Positions 1-6,710 are shown, numbered from the stretch's first letter. The stretch is 35,351 bases of DNA from an uncultured Prevotella sp. (GCA_937901345.1 CALCHM010000123.1:1-35351), one strand, 5' to 3'. The notes: a model not told the origin generated them from the sequence alone. Made by a program: numbers and translations.

Positions 1-80
1 TTATGTTTCATACACCCACATACTCCCATCATGATAATCCCTATTATCAGTAACAATAATATACGCTTAGCCGCATTCAT
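1..80 (-). CDS. Partial lipoprotein-like N-terminus, runs off the window
   Basis: Reading leftward from an ATG at 80, 26 codons stay open to the window edge. They give a short basic start (MNAAKR), a hydrophobic stretch rich in Leu and Ile, and then VCGC, which is close to a lipobox with Cys as the mature first residue. That is the shape of a lipoprotein signal peptide. A purine-rich GGGGG lies about 9 bases before the ATG. It follows the zinc-ribbon gene on the same strand by about 43 bases, so the two may be co-transcribed. The rest of the protein is outside the window and its function cannot be said. Confidence 0.42.
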   Translation of the reverse strand, partial: MNAAKRILLLLIIGIIMMGVCGCMKH

Positions 81-123
81 TATTTAGACCCCCATATTTA
101 TATATTTCTGGTCTATCCTACAA

Positions 124-381
124 TCATCTCTGTGTGCCACACTTGGGACAGATAGTGTGCACCGCATCGAACTGAGTCGCACAATTGCGACAAATCGCAG
201 TTCCTCTGTTTTCACCCGTGTATCCATTACCCTTGGAATAAGGTGTATATGTCACATTATTTGGGCGTACTCCTTCACGAGATATTCTTTTGAGAATGAT
301 ACACTGTAGAACGATAACAACCGCCAGTAAGAGTACCGCTAATCCAGAAATAATATAACCAATAATAAACTCTTCGTACAT
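124..381 (-). CDS. Small membrane-anchored zinc-ribbon protein
   Basis: An 85-residue protein with one N-terminal membrane segment (about residues 6-30), a short polar linker, and a C-terminal zinc ribbon with two CxxC pairs (Cys64/Cys67 and Cys78/Cys81). Zinc-ribbon proteins of this shape are common in Firmicutes, where most are uncharacterised. The start is well supported: GGAGGGA lies just upstream of the ATG at 381. A possible -10 (CACGATATAAAA on the minus strand, near 406-417) lies further up. The zinc-binding site is seen in the sequence. Membrane anchoring is inferred from hydrophobicity. No substrate or partner can be named. Confidence 0.75.
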   Translation of the reverse strand: MYEEFIIGYIISGLAVLLLAVVIVLQCIILKRISREGVRPNNVTYTPYSKGNGYTGENRGTAICRNCATQFDAVHTICPKCGTQR

Positions 382-501
382 AAATCCCTCCGTTAGTCAA
401 TATGAATTTTATATCGTGAATTTGCAAATTCAAAAAACATCCATAGCTTTGCAAAAACATTTGCGGAAGGATCACCCGCACTTGAGAAGCTTTTATTGAG
501 C

Positions 502-882
502 ATGTGGCATCATGGTATCTCTACGCGTGCTTGTTGTAGAGGACATTTGCTTTCGCCGGTATTCGCAAAGAAGGTATTATGGATTACCAAATACATCACG
601 GAAGACGAATACGTGAAGAATATGCATAAGCCAAATTATTACAGGATGATTGTCAATCATGGAGCATACATCAGTTTCTTTTATTCGCATGATGACATGA
701 TGGTTGCAGCGTACGCATTGAGAGATCGTCTCAAAGAAAGATTCCCGGAAATTAACTTTACGGTTTCTTTCGGATACGATGGCATCAGCATCCATGTTGA
801 AGAAAGACTTATGCCTAAATATGTAGAGATGTTCTTTACAGGTTTAATGGACATTCTTCCTGAATGGCAAAAAGATTTTTAA
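502..882 (+). CDS. Uncharacterised phage/Firmicutes protein, 5' end uncertain
   Basis: About 127 residues from the ATG at 502; a TTG six bases earlier is equally possible. The residues just after the start (GISTRACCRGH) match a pattern I recall from small clostridial and phage proteins, with a paired-Cys plus His core. In that family the motif is preceded by an acidic helix ending in a Leu-rich segment. The same reading frame is open back to 406 and encodes such a helix (FAEGSPALEKLLLSMW), but it has no ATG, GTG or TTG. The gene may therefore be 5'-truncated or frameshifted. No Shine-Dalgarno is visible before 502, unlike its neighbours. A strong terminator follows at 891. Function unknown. 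Confidence 0.6.
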   Translation: MWHHGISTRACCRGHLLSPVFAKKVLWITKYITEDEYVKNMHKPNYYRMIVNHGAYISFFYSHDDMMVAAYALRDRLKERFPEINFTVSFGYDGISIHVEERLMPKYVEMFFTGLMDILPEWQKDF

Positions 883-890
883 ACAACATT

Positions 891-916
891 AAGACGGTTT
901 CGCGACCGTCTTTTTG
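891..916 (+). terminator. Intrinsic terminator
   Basis: AAGACGGT (891-898) pairs with ACCGTCTT (905-912) around a 6-base loop and runs into TTTTTG. It lies 8 bases after the stop of the preceding gene. Confidence 0.85.
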
Positions 917-934
917 TTTTAGCATGTGGTTCGT

Positions 935-948
935 ACACTATAATATAG
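935..948 (+). promoter_or_regulatory. Promoter -10 element of a recurring left-arm motif
   Basis: ACACTATAATATAG, with TATAAT at 939-944, lies 25-38 bases before the small gene at 973. Nearly the same word occurs at 3822 and 6031, and a variant on the other strand at 3731-3741, each before a gene. No clear TTGACA is seen 17 bases upstream at any copy. Confidence 0.6.
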
Positions 949-972
949 AAAAATCATCTAAAGAGGTTTATA

Positions 973-1110
973 ATGAAAAGACTTTTTAAGTTCTTGTTTT
1001 ATCGCAAAATCGACAAGTCTCCATTGGCCAGTCGAAAATATGGCACAAAGACTGTCAATCCAGAAGACTTAGAATATTCATTACTATCATATCGTGTTTA
1101 CAAAAAATAA
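973..1110 (+). CDS. Small basic protein, 45 residues
   Basis: A 45-codon gene beginning MKRLFKFLFYRKIDKS. It is basic and ends in a Tyr- and Lys-rich tail. An AAAGAGG ribosome-binding site sits 6 bases before the ATG, a TATAAT promoter lies about 30 bases upstream, and a terminator overlaps its stop codon. That complete transcription unit is the main support for a gene this short. I do not recognise the product and no domain is visible. Confidence 0.6.
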   Translation: MKRLFKFLFYRKIDKSPLASRKYGTKTVNPEDLEYSLLSYRVYKK

Positions 1111-1138
1111 GAGGCTCACAAAAAGCCTCTTATTTTTA
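1102..1138. terminator. Bidirectional terminator between converging genes
   Basis: AATAAGAGGCT (1106-1116) and AGCCTCTTATT (1124-1134) pair around a 7-base loop. A-runs before and T-runs after extend the stem and serve both strands. It lies between the stop of the 45-residue gene and the stop of the minus-strand gene at 1142. Confidence 0.85.
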
Positions 1139-1141
1139 TAA

Positions 1142-1378
1142 TTAAGTATTGCTGATGGATTGCATTTCATCAACGTAATCTTTGGCGAGCAGACCGCTGA
1201 TTTCACCAAGCTTTACAACGATTGCATCAAGCTCTGCACAAGCTTCGGCGGAACAAGGAGTGTTTGATATACACAAAGTTTTACGGGTCGCTTCGGCAGC
1301 AATGATCAGATCATTAACTTTTCCGATCATTTCTCCATAAGTTACGTGCGTTTTAGTCAATCTTTCCTGCATTTTCAT
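1142..1378 (-). CDS. Hypothetical 78-residue phage-like protein
   Basis: A small protein, probably mostly helical, of 78 residues with three Cys in its middle part. The start at 1378 is supported by AAAGGA ending 8 bases before the ATG. Its first 26 bases overlap the 3' end of the coiled-coil gene that precedes it on the same strand, so the two are probably translated as a coupled pair. The shared terminator at 1102-1138 closes the unit. Not recognised as any known family. Size, overlap and tight spacing are typical of phage accessory genes. Confidence 0.62.
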   Translation of the reverse strand: MKMQERLTKTHVTYGEMIGKVNDLIIAAEATRKTLCISNTPCSAEACAELDAIVVKLGEISGLLAKDYVDEMQSISNT

Positions 1379-1547
1379 TTTTTGAATTCCTTTCTTTAAT
1401 CATCTTAATAAGATCGTCTTTTGCGGCAATAAGATTGTTTTGTGTCGCAATAAGTTCTTTTTGTGCTGCTACCAGCTCTTCAAGAGCTTCAATTTTTTTC
1501 TGTTGTGCAGCAATCATTTTTTTATCATTACCGAACATAGTTTTCAT
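1353..1547 (-). CDS. Short coiled-coil protein
   Basis: A 64-residue protein that is almost entirely heptad-patterned from about residue 12 to 50 (EALEELVAAQKELIATQNNL), hence a predicted parallel coiled coil. The N-terminus MKTMFGNDKK is basic. GAAAGG precedes the ATG at 1547, and a TATAAT word lies on the minus strand at 1573-1578. It is first in a two-gene unit with the 78-residue gene. Short coiled coils of this kind occur in phage genomes as assembly or scaffolding helpers, but nothing here fixes a role. Confidence 0.65.
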   Translation of the reverse strand: MKTMFGNDKKMIAAQQKKIEALEELVAAQKELIATQNNLIAAKDDLIKMIKERNSKNENAGKID

Positions 1548-1723
1548 CCTTTCTTTTTATATGGATTGCTATATTATATTCAGTTATGTTTATAAATATA
1601 TCTTATCGTTCGCAGGCAGATAGCGATGAAAACAGTTAATATAGTTTTAAATGCAATTTAATATTCATAAAATTATTATGTAATGGATTTGTTCCAATTT
1701 TTACATTAGAAAGGATTAAGAAT

Positions 1724-2308
1724 ATGTACACGCATCACATTGAAAATCACAACAGAAAGACTATTGTTCTTCCCTTTGCCGCCTCGGTAACGGGTGCACA
1801 GAGCGGAAAGGATACAGGTGCCAATTTTTTTGAGAAGTATATGACTTCTCAGGGCAAGAAAGTATGGATTACTCACCATGCCGATCTCCTTAAACAGATG
1901 GCGAAGGACATTTATAAGTGGGACGGTCAGAAAGACGAATATGGAAGAGGCCTACTTCAGTATCTTGGCACCGATAAGGTTCGCAAGATGAGACCCGATT
2001 ACTGGGTAGAACACGTACTTGGCCAGCTTGACCTTATTGATGGCGACATTGATTACGTCATCATCCCCGATTCCCGCTTCCCTAACGAAATCGATGCTTA
2101 TAAGGATGCTGGTTACGTAACCATTCCTGTTGATATCGCTCGTCCCGGCTATGATAACGGTCTTACCGAAGAGCAGCGTAATCCCCCTTCCGAAATCGCA
2201 CTTCGAGGATATCCGTTTGCAGTTAACCTTGTTAACGACGGTACGCTCGAAGAATACGAGGCTAAAATTATTGATTTTGCCAATAAGCTTATGAAAGGAG
2301 AAATCTAA
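1724..2308 (+). CDS. Deoxynucleoside-monophosphate-kinase-like P-loop protein
   Basis: 194 residues with a Walker A loop GAQSGKDT at 24-31. The GKDT ending is typical of phage dNMP kinases and related small nucleotide kinases. A later DYVIIPDSRFPNEID segment (about 128-142) resembles their Walker B and the loop that follows, with the conserved Arg and Phe-Pro-Asn-Glu. Such enzymes phosphorylate dNMPs to feed phage DNA synthesis. The ATG at 1724 has AAAGGA 8 bases upstream. It is followed within 20 bases by a long terminator hairpin, so it is probably transcribed alone. Its GC content and preference for C-ending codons are higher than those of its neighbours, suggesting high expression or a different origin. 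The exact substrate is not determined. Confidence 0.72.
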   Translation: MYTHHIENHNRKTIVLPFAASVTGAQSGKDTGANFFEKYMTSQGKKVWITHHADLLKQMAKDIYKWDGQKDEYGRGLLQYLGTDKVRKMRPDYWVEHVLGQLDLIDGDIDYVIIPDSRFPNEIDAYKDAGYVTIPVDIARPGYDNGLTEEQRNPPSEIALRGYPFAVNLVNDGTLEEYEAKIIDFANKLMKGEI

Positions 2309-2326
2309 TTTCTGTGTGATTTACTT

Positions 2327-2361
2327 AAAGGATCCTAATCATTATGATTGGGGTCCTTTTT
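2327..2361 (+). terminator. Intrinsic terminator after the nucleotide-kinase-like gene
   Basis: A 15-bp stem (2327-2341 with 2345-2359, including some G-T pairs) with a 3-base loop, flowing into TTTTTC. Confidence 0.85.
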
Positions 2362-2468
2362 CATTTGTTAAATATGAAATTCAAATACCGCTTATAAGGC
2401 GTTTTAAGGCCATTTTAAGCCATATGTTTTTTGTATGACTAAATACTCAAAATATGAACAAATAATGA

Positions 2469-2494
2469 ACAGGGGGCAAATTTTAGCCCCCTGT
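2469..2494 (-). terminator. GC-rich hairpin, probable terminator of the minus-strand unit
   Basis: ACAGGGGGC (2469-2477) pairs with GCCCCCTGT (2486-2494). It lies 18 bases past the stop of the minus-strand gene at 2513. The T-run after it on that strand is poor, so termination is likely but not certain. Confidence 0.6.
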
Positions 2495-2512
2495 GACGTT
2501 TATAAAGTTGTT

Positions 2513-2683
2513 TTAGAGATTTAGCTTTTGTCTGGCAATAAAATCAATCAATTTATCTCGCTCAAAGCTATCTTCAAAACCGATTTGATCTTGTGCATAT
2601 TGAATAATCTTATCTAAAAGATCAATTACTTCAGTCTTCTCCATTGCTCTCGCCTCTTTTATATTCTGAATACATTTTAAACT
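2513..2683 (-). CDS. Small hypothetical acidic protein
   Basis: A 43- to 56-residue protein whose solid part begins MEKTEVIDLLDKIIQYAQDQ and ends in DKLIDFIARQKLNL, predicted helical. Two starts are possible: 2683 (AGAGG 6 bases before) and 2644 (AGAGG 8 bases before). I chose the longer form, with doubt. The stretch from 2705 to 2631, overlapping this start in another frame, also looks coding (see findings). It lies last in a three-gene minus-strand unit with 2709-3326 and 3329-3694. Not recognised. Confidence 0.5.
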   Translation of the reverse strand, partial: SLKCIQNIKEARAMEKTEVIDLLDKIIQYAQDQIGFEDSFERDKLIDFIARQKLNL

Positions 2684-2708
2684 CATTGAGCACCTCTTCG
2701 AGTTCTTG

Positions 2709-3326
2709 TTAAGTTGCACTAACTGCCTTCCACATATCTGCATAATATATGTTTTCAAACTCCGCAATTGCATCTTCAATTGTGGTTGCTTTCATAAAAT
2801 TATGCGAAGAAGCAGTTGCTTCCCACATAAATGTATGTTCTGCCAGTAGCTCTTTCCTTGCAGAATTAAATCTCTGATGATTATCAAGGTATGTCGGAAT
2901 ATGAACAATTCTATAATCTGAACATTCGTTTGCATGAAAAATATATTCAGGCTCTACATACGTAGTTCCATCGCTATATGTGGTTTCACCATCGTTGGTC
3001 CAATAATATCGTTTATTGGCAGCCGCAACAAATCGAGCGTCTTGAATCTGAACCACAATGTTAGGATTGAATGGATAAAGATACTCAAAAAGCTGCTTAG
3101 ATGTAATTACCGAATTAATGACATCAACCATAAAGTTGATTTCATATCTAAATCGCTTTTTCTCAATCATTTCCTGCGTAGGATAAACAATATTATAGCT
3201 GCACTTATCCACAACATCACCAAATGCATGTGTCATCACATCATCAATGGCAGCACGATAACAATTCATCGTCTCCTCAGGTGCAACCTTTGGTAAGTTG
3301 AAAAATACACGTACAAAATATTTCAT
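2709..3326 (-). CDS. Hypothetical 205-residue protein of the left-hand element
   Basis: 205 residues beginning MKYFVRVFFNLPKV, an alternating hydrophobic start that looks like a first beta strand. The middle is rich in aromatic residues (YYWTNDGETTYSDG). No signal peptide, membrane segment or known catalytic motif is visible. Its start lies 2 bases after the stop of the upstream gene at 3329-3694, so the two are almost certainly co-transcribed and translationally coupled. After its stop at 2709 the same frame stays open for 25 more coding-like codons. I do not recognise the family; the setting suggests a phage accessory protein. Confidence 0.68.
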   Translation of the reverse strand: MKYFVRVFFNLPKVAPEETMNCYRAAIDDVMTHAFGDVVDKCSYNIVYPTQEMIEKKRFRYEINFMVDVINSVITSKQLFEYLYPFNPNIVVQIQDARFVAAANKRYYWTNDGETTYSDGTTYVEPEYIFHANECSDYRIVHIPTYLDNHQRFNSARKELLAEHTFMWEATASSHNFMKATTIEDAIAEFENIYYADMWKAVSAT

Positions 3327-3328
3327 AA

Positions 3329-3694
3329 TTAGTTTCCTCTTGCTTTCTTTATTGCCATATTGGCTTCATTATATGTTGCGAATACAGTTCGACCAAAATC
3401 ATAAAAGACATGCTCAATGCGTAACATTGTTGGACGATGTTGCAATACGAATACGTGTTTATTATATCCATATCTAATTTCTACAACCGTCTGTTCTTTA
3501 ATTGGCGTGTTCAGGTCAGCTTTGTCAATAACATAAACTGTCTGCCCAATTTGTACTGGATGTACCACCACGCCATGTTTACTAAGATAATCAGCAATGG
3601 GCTCGGCCCACTCTTCCAACCCATCAAGCATAGGCTCATCAGAGCGTGCCAACTGTTCTAACAGACTCTGAATGCTTTTGTTATTTATATTCAT
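3329..3694 (-). CDS. Uncharacterised phage/clostridial protein family
   Basis: 121 residues. A helical N-terminal part leads into ADYLSKHGVVVHPVQIGQTVYVID (about residues 33-56), followed by a beta-rich half and FGRTVFATYNEANMAIKKA at the end. I recall this layout from many Firmicutes phage and prophage proteins, where a helix and a GV.V.P stretch precede a small beta domain ending FG.TVF.T..EA. Their function is not known. AAGAAGGA precedes the ATG at 3694, and a GCACTATCATA promoter word lies 37 bases upstream at 3731-3741. It is first in the minus-strand unit that runs to the terminator at 2469. Confidence 0.72.
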   Translation of the reverse strand: MNINNKSIQSLLEQLARSDEPMLDGLEEWAEPIADYLSKHGVVVHPVQIGQTVYVIDKADLNTPIKEQTVVEIRYGYNKHVFVLQHRPTMLRIEHVFYDFGRTVFATYNEANMAIKKARGN

Positions 3695-3730
3695 TTATTC
3701 GTCCTTCTTTCTCAATACATTTTATACTGT

Positions 3731-3741
3731 TATGATAGTGC
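3731..3741 (-). promoter_or_regulatory. Promoter -10 element, minus strand
   Basis: GCACTATCATA on the minus strand is a one-base variant of the CACTATAATA word used at 935, 3822 and 6031. It starts the leftward three-gene unit and faces away from the rightward promoter at 3822. Between the two lie ATGAAGA (3777-3783) and TCTTCAT (3800-3806), an inverted pair that could be an operator. Confidence 0.5.
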
Positions 3742-3821
3742 AAAATGGTCCTTTTGCTTGAATATTAAATAAACTTATGAAGAAAGAAGTATTTGCAAAT
3801 CTTCATGATTGAATGCGTTTT

Positions 3822-3835
3822 ACACTATAATATAA
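3822..3835 (+). promoter_or_regulatory. Promoter -10 element for the four-gene unit
   Basis: ACACTATAATATAA, with TATAAT at 3826-3831, is identical to the copy at 935 over its first 13 bases. It lies 46 bases before the YopX gene start. Confidence 0.62.
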
Positions 3836-3880
3836 ATGTAAAAATCCAATACAAATTGGTGATACAGAAAGGAAATGGAT

Positions 3881-4390
3881 ATGGAAAAATTCAGAAATGC
3901 ACTCTTATATAGAGGCTTTCACTGTACAGACGATGGTGATAAAACCATTGTTGTAGGCGATCGAACGTTGAAAGGTAATTGGGTAATTGGATATCTCCAA
4001 CTTACCAAAAGCATGGCATTTATTACTCCCTATAAATCTGCTGTTTCTTATGCAATAGCAGAATCGACACTCATGTCTCCTGCACTCAAAGTAGAGATGG
4101 ATACTGTTGGCATGACAGCTGGTGTATATGATGATTTTGATCTACCCCAGCTTATATTCCAGGGCGACATTGTTGAATACAATGACGGTATCAACTATTT
4201 TACTGGAACTGTGTGCTTTGAAGCCGGTGCATTTGGCATTGGAACAAGCGATAATATTCCGATTGAAAGTAGCTCTGATAATTTTATCAGTTTTTATGAA
4301 CTGATTATGAAGCAGGAATATGTTGATGAATACATGGTTGTAGACTATGTAAAAATCATTGGCAATCAGTGGGAGGGTAACAATGCTTAA
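3881..4390 (+). CDS. YopX-domain phage protein
   Basis: 169 residues matching the YopX layout: an N-terminal strand region containing LKGNWVIGYLQ, a central LIFQGDIVEYNDG, a GTVCFEAGAFGIG stretch, and a C-terminal VKIIGNQWE that stands for the usual IGN closing motif. YopX proteins are found in many Gram-positive phages and prophages; their role is not settled. The ATG at 3881 is preferred over the one at 3875 because AAAGGA (3868-3873) is then 7 bases away rather than 1. It opens a four-gene unit with a promoter at 3822 and a terminator at 5963. Its last 8 bases overlap the next start. Confidence 0.83.
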   Translation: MEKFRNALLYRGFHCTDDGDKTIVVGDRTLKGNWVIGYLQLTKSMAFITPYKSAVSYAIAESTLMSPALKVEMDTVGMTAGVYDDFDLPQLIFQGDIVEYNDGINYFTGTVCFEAGAFGIGTSDNIPIESSSDNFISFYELIMKQEYVDEYMVVDYVKIIGNQWEGNNA

Positions 4391-4922
4391 GGTAAAACTA
4401 ACAAGAACTCAAAGCGATGCATATGGGCTGTATGATTACAGAGTAATTCCATTTGGTGGAGACCAATATGTAACCATTACGGGCGAAATACTTATTGACG
4501 ACGAAATCATCGGCAACATGACTATGTATGAGCTTTCGGGGGATGTCAATCTTTATGACATGGCATATCAGGTTCCTGGTGATACGCTAACTATCGCAGA
4601 ACAAATTTGTGATATGGATGGATTTATCAGAAAGTCATTTGCAATTGAAGATAAGTTTGTTATTCTCGATAATATTCGTATTGAACCCGAATATAGGAAT
4701 AATGGCTACGGTTCCATTATCATGCAAAACATACTTGTATATTTAAATGACGCTTACAATCATAGCATTGACAGCGTTGTGCTTTATACTGGTGTGTTGG
4801 ATGATATGGAAGGCATGGATATTAACGCTCTTAATAACCACTGTGATCGGCTGGTCAAGTTCTATGAAAAAGCCGGATTTTCCAATGCCGGATTTAACGT
4901 TATGATAAAAAAGAAAGGATAA
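4383..4922 (+). CDS. GNAT-family N-acetyltransferase
   Basis: 179 residues with the GNAT core in its second half. A strand (VILDNIRIEPEYR) leads into the acetyl-CoA loop RNNGYGS (about 105-111, the R/Q-x-x-G-x-G/A form), then a helix, and finally LVKFYEKAGF near the C-terminus, the usual motif-B ending. The substrate is unknown. The ATG at 4383 is chosen because GGGAGGG lies just upstream. It overlaps the YopX stop by 8 bases, so translation is probably coupled. Phage-encoded GNAT proteins can modify host proteins or small molecules, but nothing here decides which. Confidence 0.82.
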   Translation: MLKVKLTRTQSDAYGLYDYRVIPFGGDQYVTITGEILIDDEIIGNMTMYELSGDVNLYDMAYQVPGDTLTIAEQICDMDGFIRKSFAIEDKFVILDNIRIEPEYRNNGYGSIIMQNILVYLNDAYNHSIDSVVLYTGVLDDMEGMDINALNNHCDRLVKFYEKAGFSNAGFNVMIKKKG

Positions 4923-4928
4923 ATAATT

Positions 4929-5639
4929 ATGAAAATTATGCTTGAAACTTGTAATGACGGATCTTTTACTCTATCTAATCTAACTAATCAAATTAGGATT
5001 GTTCCTACTGGTACCAGTTATATGATTACAGCGTATGGTCATATTGAAACAGCATCCAGTAGAGAAAAGGCATTTGACAGAGCAATTTCCATTCTTACAA
5101 CAAACAATGTAATTAATATAGAAGGTTTTATCAAACACCTGGAAACGCAGCAGGATGTGGAACGTACTTATTTGGGTACAATCTACAATATCATCATGTA
5201 TGGTATTAAGCATGAATGCATTGCACCAAATCAGTTTGCTGACTGGCTTGCATCGATGATTTATGGTGTCACTATCGAAGATGTCCTTCCATTCATTAAC
5301 AGCTATTGGCTGGATGATGATTACATTGAGTTGAAAAACAATCAAGTATTTTCCGTTAAGGAATGGGTTTTGGCGAACGAGCTTTGGCCTGAGTTGACTG
5401 CACATGTTGACATGGGCAACAAACCTAACCTCGCACGAGGCTATCGAATTGAAGTCCAGGATATGACTGGGACCAAGTGGTTGCCTATCGACATTATGGA
5501 AGTTGATAATCTGAACAAGTATTTTAATGACGCAGATCATCGAGACTTCTATAATGCAAATAATTGTCAGCCAACTGGAAAGATTTGTTTCATTGGATAT
5601 TTCCGCAAAACTGATGATGGTTATGTGCCCATCGATTAA
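4929..5639 (+). CDS. Hypothetical 236-residue protein
   Basis: 236 residues, acidic, with no signal peptide or membrane segment. The N-terminal 60 residues look like a small alpha/beta module (MKIMLETCNDGSFTLSN...AFDRAISIL). The middle is helical, and the C-terminal part is rich in Asp, Asn and Tyr. It starts 6 bases after the GNAT stop, with AAAGGA lying across that stop. It is third in the four-gene unit. I do not recognise it. A long open frame on the opposite strand across this gene is judged a shadow. Confidence 0.66.
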   Translation: MKIMLETCNDGSFTLSNLTNQIRIVPTGTSYMITAYGHIETASSREKAFDRAISILTTNNVINIEGFIKHLETQQDVERTYLGTIYNIIMYGIKHECIAPNQFADWLASMIYGVTIEDVLPFINSYWLDDDYIELKNNQVFSVKEWVLANELWPELTAHVDMGNKPNLARGYRIEVQDMTGTKWLPIDIMEVDNLNKYFNDADHRDFYNANNCQPTGKICFIGYFRKTDDGYVPID

Positions 5640-5652
5640 AAGGAGAATGTCC

Positions 5653-5946
5653 ATGAATACAATTATCAGTCCTGCGGTAAAATGCCGCCAAATCAATACA
5701 AACGACGATTATATTATCGTAACTGGATACTGTCATGCCGATTGTTTTGAAGCTTTGAGCTTTGGATACGACATGTACGTTTTGGCACGTCCAGAAAAGT
5801 ACGATTATGTCGAGGGATTTGTATGTAGTGACGGTTCATTTGTTGACAGAGTTAACGCAATGGATATCGCAAAAGCAGCTAATCAGGTTAAAAGCACATA
5901 CAACTCTGATGACTATATTTCTCTTCAAAGTTATATGCTTGTTTAA
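5653..5946 (+). CDS. Small hypothetical phage-like protein
   Basis: 97 residues. The pattern GFVCSDGSFVDRVNAMDIAKAANQV (about residues 56-80, quoted here only by its key residues G, D, F-V-D-R, A-x-x-I-A and Q-V) resembles a domain seen in several phage proteins, where GF.TS.G.FV.R.EA..IA...GQ is the recurring pattern. Its function is unknown. AGGAG (5641-5645) is 7 bases before the ATG at 5653; the ATG at 5647 would be too close to it. It is the last gene before the strong terminator at 5963. Confidence 0.68.
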   Translation: MNTIISPAVKCRQINTNDDYIIVTGYCHADCFEALSFGYDMYVLARPEKYDYVEGFVCSDGSFVDRVNAMDIAKAANQVKSTYNSDDYISLQSYMLV

Positions 5947-5962
5947 TTTAAACCCAATTATA

Positions 5963-5999
5963 AATGGAACCACCTTAAAAGGTGGTTCCATTGCTTTTT
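5963..5999 (+). terminator. Intrinsic terminator of the four-gene unit
   Basis: A perfect 14-bp stem (5963-5976 with 5979-5992) with only two unpaired bases, then GCTTTTT. Confidence 0.88.
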
Positions 6000-6029
6000 A
6001 TCATGTATTCCCTATAAGCATATAAAATG

Positions 6030-6041
6030 CACTATAATAAC
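6030..6041 (+). promoter_or_regulatory. Promoter -10 element before the membrane-protein gene
   Basis: CACTATAATA at 6030-6039 (TATAAT 6033-6038) is the third rightward copy of the shared left-arm word. It lies about 35 bases before the start at 6074. Confidence 0.55.
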
Positions 6042-6073
6042 AAAAAGGATATTAAAAACCGGAGGTTGTTAAA

Positions 6074-6685
6074 ATGCTAATATGTGCATTATTAATAAAC
6101 GTTAGTATTGTTTTTTGCGAATCATATGCATTATGGCATATCAAAAACAAATTGAACATTTTGAAATATTATACATATTTACAGAATTTTTTAGCACTAA
6201 TCACAAGCATGATTTTCTCTATTGCTGTATTAACATGCATAATTTCAGATACAACAATACCGGAATATGTTGAGGGATTGAGATATATTGCGACATCAGG
6301 ATTGGTAGCTACCATGTTCATTTTTATTGTTTTCCTCGGTGCTGGAAAGAAGTCTAAAATCACAAAAGATGATATCTATCCTGGTTGCAGTCCGCAAGTT
6401 GTAAATATTCTATTGCACTATGCTTGTCCGGTTCTGTCTTGGATTAGCTTTTTGTTGTTTGAAAAAGACATATCGTTGTCAAATGGTATATGGACAAGTA
6501 TTGTTTCACTTCCATCTTGCTTATATTGGACGGTATACCTTATCCTTTCCCTAACACATCGATGGCAAGAGCCATATAATTTTCAATCTAATGGAAAGAA
6601 AACGTTTTTGCCTGAATTGGTCTCCTTTGTTTTAATTCCATTATCGTTTATCATAATTTCATTCCTTTTATGGAATATCCGATAG
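6074..6685 (+). CDS. Multi-pass membrane protein, Pr6Pr / FAR-17a-AIG1-like
   Basis: 203 residues with about six membrane segments. Signature spots are YYTYLQNFLALITS (first loop and second segment), LLHYACPVLSWISFLLF (fourth) and LPSCLYWTVYLILS (fifth). These resemble the Pr6Pr family, where FFT.QSN, H...P...D and YP..Y occur at the same places; the usual Ser and Asp are replaced here by Gln-Asn and Ser. The family's role in bacteria is unknown, though distant FAR-17a relatives in eukaryotes are lipid hydrolases. GGAGG lies 8 bases before the ATG. It has its own promoter and shares the terminator at 6711 with pckA. Family assignment is moderate. Confidence 0.68.
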   Translation: MLICALLINVSIVFCESYALWHIKNKLNILKYYTYLQNFLALITSMIFSIAVLTCIISDTTIPEYVEGLRYIATSGLVATMFIFIVFLGAGKKSKITKDDIYPGCSPQVVNILLHYACPVLSWISFLLFEKDISLSNGIWTSIVSLPSCLYWTVYLILSLTHRWQEPYNFQSNGKKTFLPELVSFVLIPLSFIIISFLLWNIR

Positions 6686-6710
6686 CCCAAAGAACATTAA
6701 TGTGATATAA

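Noticed and set aside
4980..5696. 238-codon open frame antisense to the 236-residue gene
   Set aside because: Rich in Cys, Ile and His in a way typical of reverse-strand translation of AT-rich genes. No ribosome-binding site, and it conflicts with a well-spaced operon on the other strand.
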